Shown piece after piece: positions 61,327-64,000 of a stretch of 64,000 nucleotides of DNA. A model generated the notes under the pieces. That model was not told where the DNA came from. It saw only the letters and a list, made by a program, of their open reading frames with translations, and made no database searches. The stretch spans positions 1 to 64,000 of the forward strand of contig JAMPIE010000014.1 in NCBI GenBank assembly GCA_023663135.1. The letters run 5' to 3'. The DNA is from Alloprevotella sp. (GTDB lineage: Bacteria; Bacteroidota; Bacteroidia; Bacteroidales; Muribaculaceae). The stretch's first letter is position 1, and each line of letters opens with the position of its first letter. The position numbers and the translations under genes were made by a program.

Positions 61327-62418
61327 ATGACCCTCCGTCAAATATTCAAAGTCCTGGTGCTCTGGCCCATATCACGCATGTATGGACTTGGAGTGGCTGT
61401 GCGCAACAAGATGTTTGACATGGGTGTTCTCTCCCAGCGGGAGTTTGACATCCCGGTGATTGTAGTGGGCAACATTGCCGTTGGCGGCACCGGCAAGACA
61501 CCCCACTCCGAGTATATTGTCGGTGCCCTGAAAGATGAATATAAGATAGGAGTGCTCAGCCGTGGATACCGCCGACGCACCCATGGATTCCTCTTAGCCA
61601 CACCCGACTCACATCCTGACGACATTGGCGACGAGCCCTATCAGATCTATCGCCGCTTTGCCCCCGACGTAGTGGTGGCTGTGTGTGAAGACCGCGTCAA
61701 GGGTATCGAACAGATGCGTCGCCATCACCCAGAGCTAAATATGATAGTGCTCGACGATGCCTTCCAGCATCGCTACGTGAAGCCCACATTGTCCATTGTT
61801 CTTACCGAGTATAGCCGTCCCCCTTATGCCGATACCTACCTCCCCTATGGCCGCCTGCGCGAGCCTATGAGTGCTCTCAATAGAGCCGAAGCTGTTGTGG
61901 TGACCAAATGCCCGGACACGGCCCAGCCCATCGACTTCAGAGTGCTCCGCGAGCATCTCAACCTCTTCCCCTATCAGAAGCTCATCTTTTCGCGATATGC
62001 CTACCGACAGCTTCGGCCGGTCTTCCCCGACTCGGCCCCCAGAGAACTGCCTCGCCTAAGCTCTTACGGGCCGGGTGACATGGTGGTGTCGCTCACCGGC
62101 GTGGCTAATCCGCGACCCTTCCTCAGGTATATTCGCAAGCGCGGCACCAAGGTCAAGGTGCTCCGTTTTGATGATCATCACCGCTTCACTGCTTCCGACA
62201 TGGAGGCCTTGCGGCGCAAGTTTAAGACCATAGCCGGCAGTCCGCGCGCCATTATCCTCACCACGGAAAAAGACGCAGTGCGCCTCGCCGCATGCCCCTA
62301 TTTCCCACACGAGCTGCGCGACAAGACCTTCTTCATCCCCATCGAAGTGGAAGAGCTCCAGCAGAGCGACGACTCTATCCCGTCGCTCATCCGCCAGGCC
62401 ATCCGGGCCAACCATTGA
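61327..62418 (+). CDS. lpxK: Tetraacyldisaccharide 4'-kinase
   Basis: Phosphorylates lipid A disaccharide at the 4' position at the inner membrane. The 363-residue protein has one N-terminal membrane helix, the Walker A in VVGNIAVGGTGKTPH (about 47-61), and LGRL-like PYGRLREPMSALNRAEAVVVTK. It shows that this organism makes lipid A. It is between sppA and the purine nucleoside phosphorylase gene. Confidence 0.94.
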   Translation: MTLRQIFKVLVLWPISRMYGLGVAVRNKMFDMGVLSQREFDIPVIVVGNIAVGGTGKTPHSEYIVGALKDEYKIGVLSRGYRRRTHGFLLATPDSHPDDIGDEPYQIYRRFAPDVVVAVCEDRVKGIEQMRRHHPELNMIVLDDAFQHRYVKPTLSIVLTEYSRPPYADTYLPYGRLREPMSALNRAEAVVVTKCPDTAQPIDFRVLREHLNLFPYQKLIFSRYAYRQLRPVFPDSAPRELPRLSSYGPGDMVVSLTGVANPRPFLRYIRKRGTKVKVLRFDDHHRFTASDMEALRRKFKTIAGSPRAIILTTEKDAVRLAACPYFPHELRDKTFFIPIEVEELQQSDDSIPSLIRQAIRANH

Positions 62419-62497
62419 CCCCCGGCAATCGTTTATCCCACAGGCGGCCATCGTCCTCAGGCCGGCTGCCACACATATAATCCTTCATAACCATCAT

Positions 62498-63313
62498 ATG
62501 CTACAGCAAATCAACCATACCGCCGCATATCTCCGCGAGAGAGTCACAGGGGAGATGCCCAAGATAGCCATCATCCTCGGCACCGGCCTTGGTGAGCTCG
62601 TCGACCATATTGAGGATAAGCAGTTTATCCCATACAGCGAAGTCCCCAACATGCCCGTCTCTACTGTCGAGGGCCATTCAGGGAACCTTATCTTCGGCTC
62701 ACTCTCGGGTCGCCGCGTCATTGCCATGCAGGGCCGTTTCCATTATTACGAGGGATATGACATGAAACAGGTGACCTTCCCTGTCAGAGTGTTTCAGGCT
62801 CTTGGCGTTTCAACCCTCTTCGTCTCCAATGCTGCCGGAGGCATGAACAAGGAGTTTGCCGTGGGCGACATCATGACCATCACCGACCACATCAATCTTT
62901 TCCCCGAAAATCCCCTGAGAGGCAGAAACTACTCCGAACTCGGACCCCGCTTCCCCGCCATGACCGAGGCTTACGACCCCGGCTTGATTGCAGAGGCTGA
63001 CGTAGTGGCTTCCAACTTGGGCATTCGCTTGATGCACGGCGTGTATGTTGGCACTCCCGGGCCCACCTTTGAGACCCCAGCCGAATATGAATACTTCCGC
63101 GTAATAGGAGGCGATGCCGTAGGCATGTCAACTGTCCCGGAGGTTATCGTGGCCAATCATGCCGGCATGCGCGTCTATGGCATCTCTGTCATCACCGACC
63201 TCGGCGGAAAGGATATCCGACAGGTGCCAACCCACGAAGAGGTACAACAGGCAGCAGCCAAGGCTCAGCCTAATATGCTTCAGATTATTAAGGGGCTTGT
63301 GGCCACCATCTAA
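62498..63313 (+). CDS. Purine nucleoside phosphorylase (PNP/MTAP family)
   Basis: Cleaves purine nucleosides with phosphate to free base and ribose-1-phosphate. The 271-residue trimeric-type protein has ILGTGLGELVDHIED, VEGHSGNLIFGSLSG, MQGRFHYYEGYDMKQVTFPV with its His, and SNAAGGMNKEFAVGDIM. GPTFETPAEYEYFRVIGGDAVGMSTVPEV is the substrate and class signature region. Substrate preference (guanosine/inosine) is inferred from the family. thiL starts 3 bp after its stop. Confidence 0.93.
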   Translation: MLQQINHTAAYLRERVTGEMPKIAIILGTGLGELVDHIEDKQFIPYSEVPNMPVSTVEGHSGNLIFGSLSGRRVIAMQGRFHYYEGYDMKQVTFPVRVFQALGVSTLFVSNAAGGMNKEFAVGDIMTITDHINLFPENPLRGRNYSELGPRFPAMTEAYDPGLIAEADVVASNLGIRLMHGVYVGTPGPTFETPAEYEYFRVIGGDAVGMSTVPEVIVANHAGMRVYGISVITDLGGKDIRQVPTHEEVQQAAAKAQPNMLQIIKGLVATI

Positions 63314-63316
63314 GCT

Positions 63317-64000
63317 ATGGAAATTTCGGAGATAGGCGAGTTTGGCCTCATTGACCGGCTCACCAAAGAGATGCCCCTGCAGCAGCCCTCGACCATCAAG
63401 GCCGTGGGCGACGATGCCGCCGTCATCCGCTATCCTGCCGGAAGCGACACCCTCGTCTCCACCGACCTGCTCCTTGAGGGGGTCCATTTCGATCTTACGT
63501 ATGTCCCCCTCAAGCACCTGGGCTATAAGTCAATCATAGTCAACCTCTCCGACATTTGCGCCATGAATGGCATTCCCCGCCAGGTTACTGTTGGGTTAGG
63601 TATCTCAAGCCGCTTCACCGTTGAACACATGGAGGAGCTCTATGCCGGGATGAGGCTTGCCTGTCAGGCATATGGTGTAGACCTCGTTGGGGGCGACACT
63701 ACGGCCTCCAAGGCGGGACTCGTGATTGCCGTCACCGCTATGGGTGACTGCCCCGAAGGGGAAGCTACAGGCCGAGATGGTGCCCATGACACCGACCTCA
63801 TCTGTGTCTCGGGCGACCTCGGCGCCGCCTACATGGGTCTTCAGCTCCTTGAACGCGAAAAGGTTGCCTCTGTCGGCCAGAAAGAGTTTGTCCCTCGCTT
63901 TGAGGGGAAGGAATATCTCGTCGAGCGCCAGCTTAAGCCCGAGGCAAGGCTCGACGTTGTAGAGCTCCTTCACAAAGAGGGCATCAAGCCCACTGCTATG
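63317..64000 (+). CDS. thiL: Thiamine-monophosphate kinase, 3' end outside the window
   Basis: Phosphorylates thiamine monophosphate to the diphosphate cofactor. The first 228 codons are present; the frame is open to the window end, so it is partial. N-terminus MEISEIGEFGLIDRLT, then AVGDDAAVIRY, STDLLLEGVHFD (metal/ATP region), SIIVNLSDICAMNG and LVGGDTTASKAGLVI fit ThiL. ATG at 63317 is 3 bp after the phosphorylase stop, indicating cotranscription. Confidence 0.93.
   Translation, partial: MEISEIGEFGLIDRLTKEMPLQQPSTIKAVGDDAAVIRYPAGSDTLVSTDLLLEGVHFDLTYVPLKHLGYKSIIVNLSDICAMNGIPRQVTVGLGISSRFTVEHMEELYAGMRLACQAYGVDLVGGDTTASKAGLVIAVTAMGDCPEGEATGRDGAHDTDLICVSGDLGAAYMGLQLLEREKVASVGQKEFVPRFEGKEYLVERQLKPEARLDVVELLHKEGIKPTAM

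Overview
The window looks like core chromosome of a member of the order Bacteroidales, most likely a gut lineage such as Muribaculaceae (the family is an inference). The signs are: promoters of the Bacteroidetes type (TTTG, 19-20 nt, TAnnTTTG) before many genes; abundant lipoproteins with short lipobox signals; Bacteroidetes-restricted families (DUF4270, DUF4199 next to a GT2, DUF6452/DUF6048-like pair, DUF4369-thioredoxin); and a 2517-residue SprA/Sov-type outer-membrane translocon. Base composition is GC-rich, apart from one AT-richer patch around 46.3-48.2 kb.

Layout. 0-5.7 kb (minus): partial tRNA-Thr, DUF4270 lipoprotein, short GT5 protein, nagB, a tiny acidic lipoprotein and a SulP anion transporter. 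5.9-11.6 kb (plus): RND tripartite efflux operon with a 12-bp palindrome upstream. 11.9-15.2 kb: glutaminyl-cyclase-like M28 lipoprotein, SufE and a POT peptide transporter. 15.3-20.5 kb: dxr, rseP, RlmI-like rRNA methyltransferase and two DMT-type membrane proteins. 20.5-31.4 kb: a minus-strand lipoprotein, then trmB, mrp, ribE and sprA. 31.5-34.2 kb: candidate small RNA, two MBL hydrolases and a lipoprotein with a BamE-like end. 34.3-40.2 kb: NfnA/NfnB-type pair, TonB C-terminal-domain protein, polyprenyl synthase, His-rich CobW protein and ornithine-cyclodeaminase-family protein. 40.4-46.1 kb: MacAB/TolC-type operon with two permeases. 46.2-48.2 kb: C10 (streptopain-like) protease lipoprotein with a small partner lipoprotein. 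48.3-54.4 kb: DUF4199, GT2, nitroreductase, DUF6452/DUF6048-like pair, SDR, rpiB, the remnant of an ABC exporter and a thioredoxin-fold lipoprotein lacking CxxC. 54.4-59.4 kb (minus): nfo, SLC45-like MFS, hisS and Bcr/CflA-type MFS. 59.5-64 kb (plus): sppA, lpxK, purine nucleoside phosphorylase and a thiL running off the end.

Most genes are housekeeping: isoprenoid, riboflavin, thiamine and lipid A synthesis, tRNA/rRNA modification, DNA repair, Fe-S assembly and envelope proteolysis. No CRISPR array, transposase, prophage or integrase was seen. The least explained elements are the candidate ~63-nt RNA at 31.57 kb, the C10 protease-lipoprotein pair, four helically phased ATCCRGG repeats upstream of the M28 gene, the frameshifted ABC-exporter tail at 53.0-53.2 kb, and leader hairpins before a drug-efflux gene and before sppA. 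Several start sites were moved downstream of the longest open frame because a promoter overlaps the nominal start.
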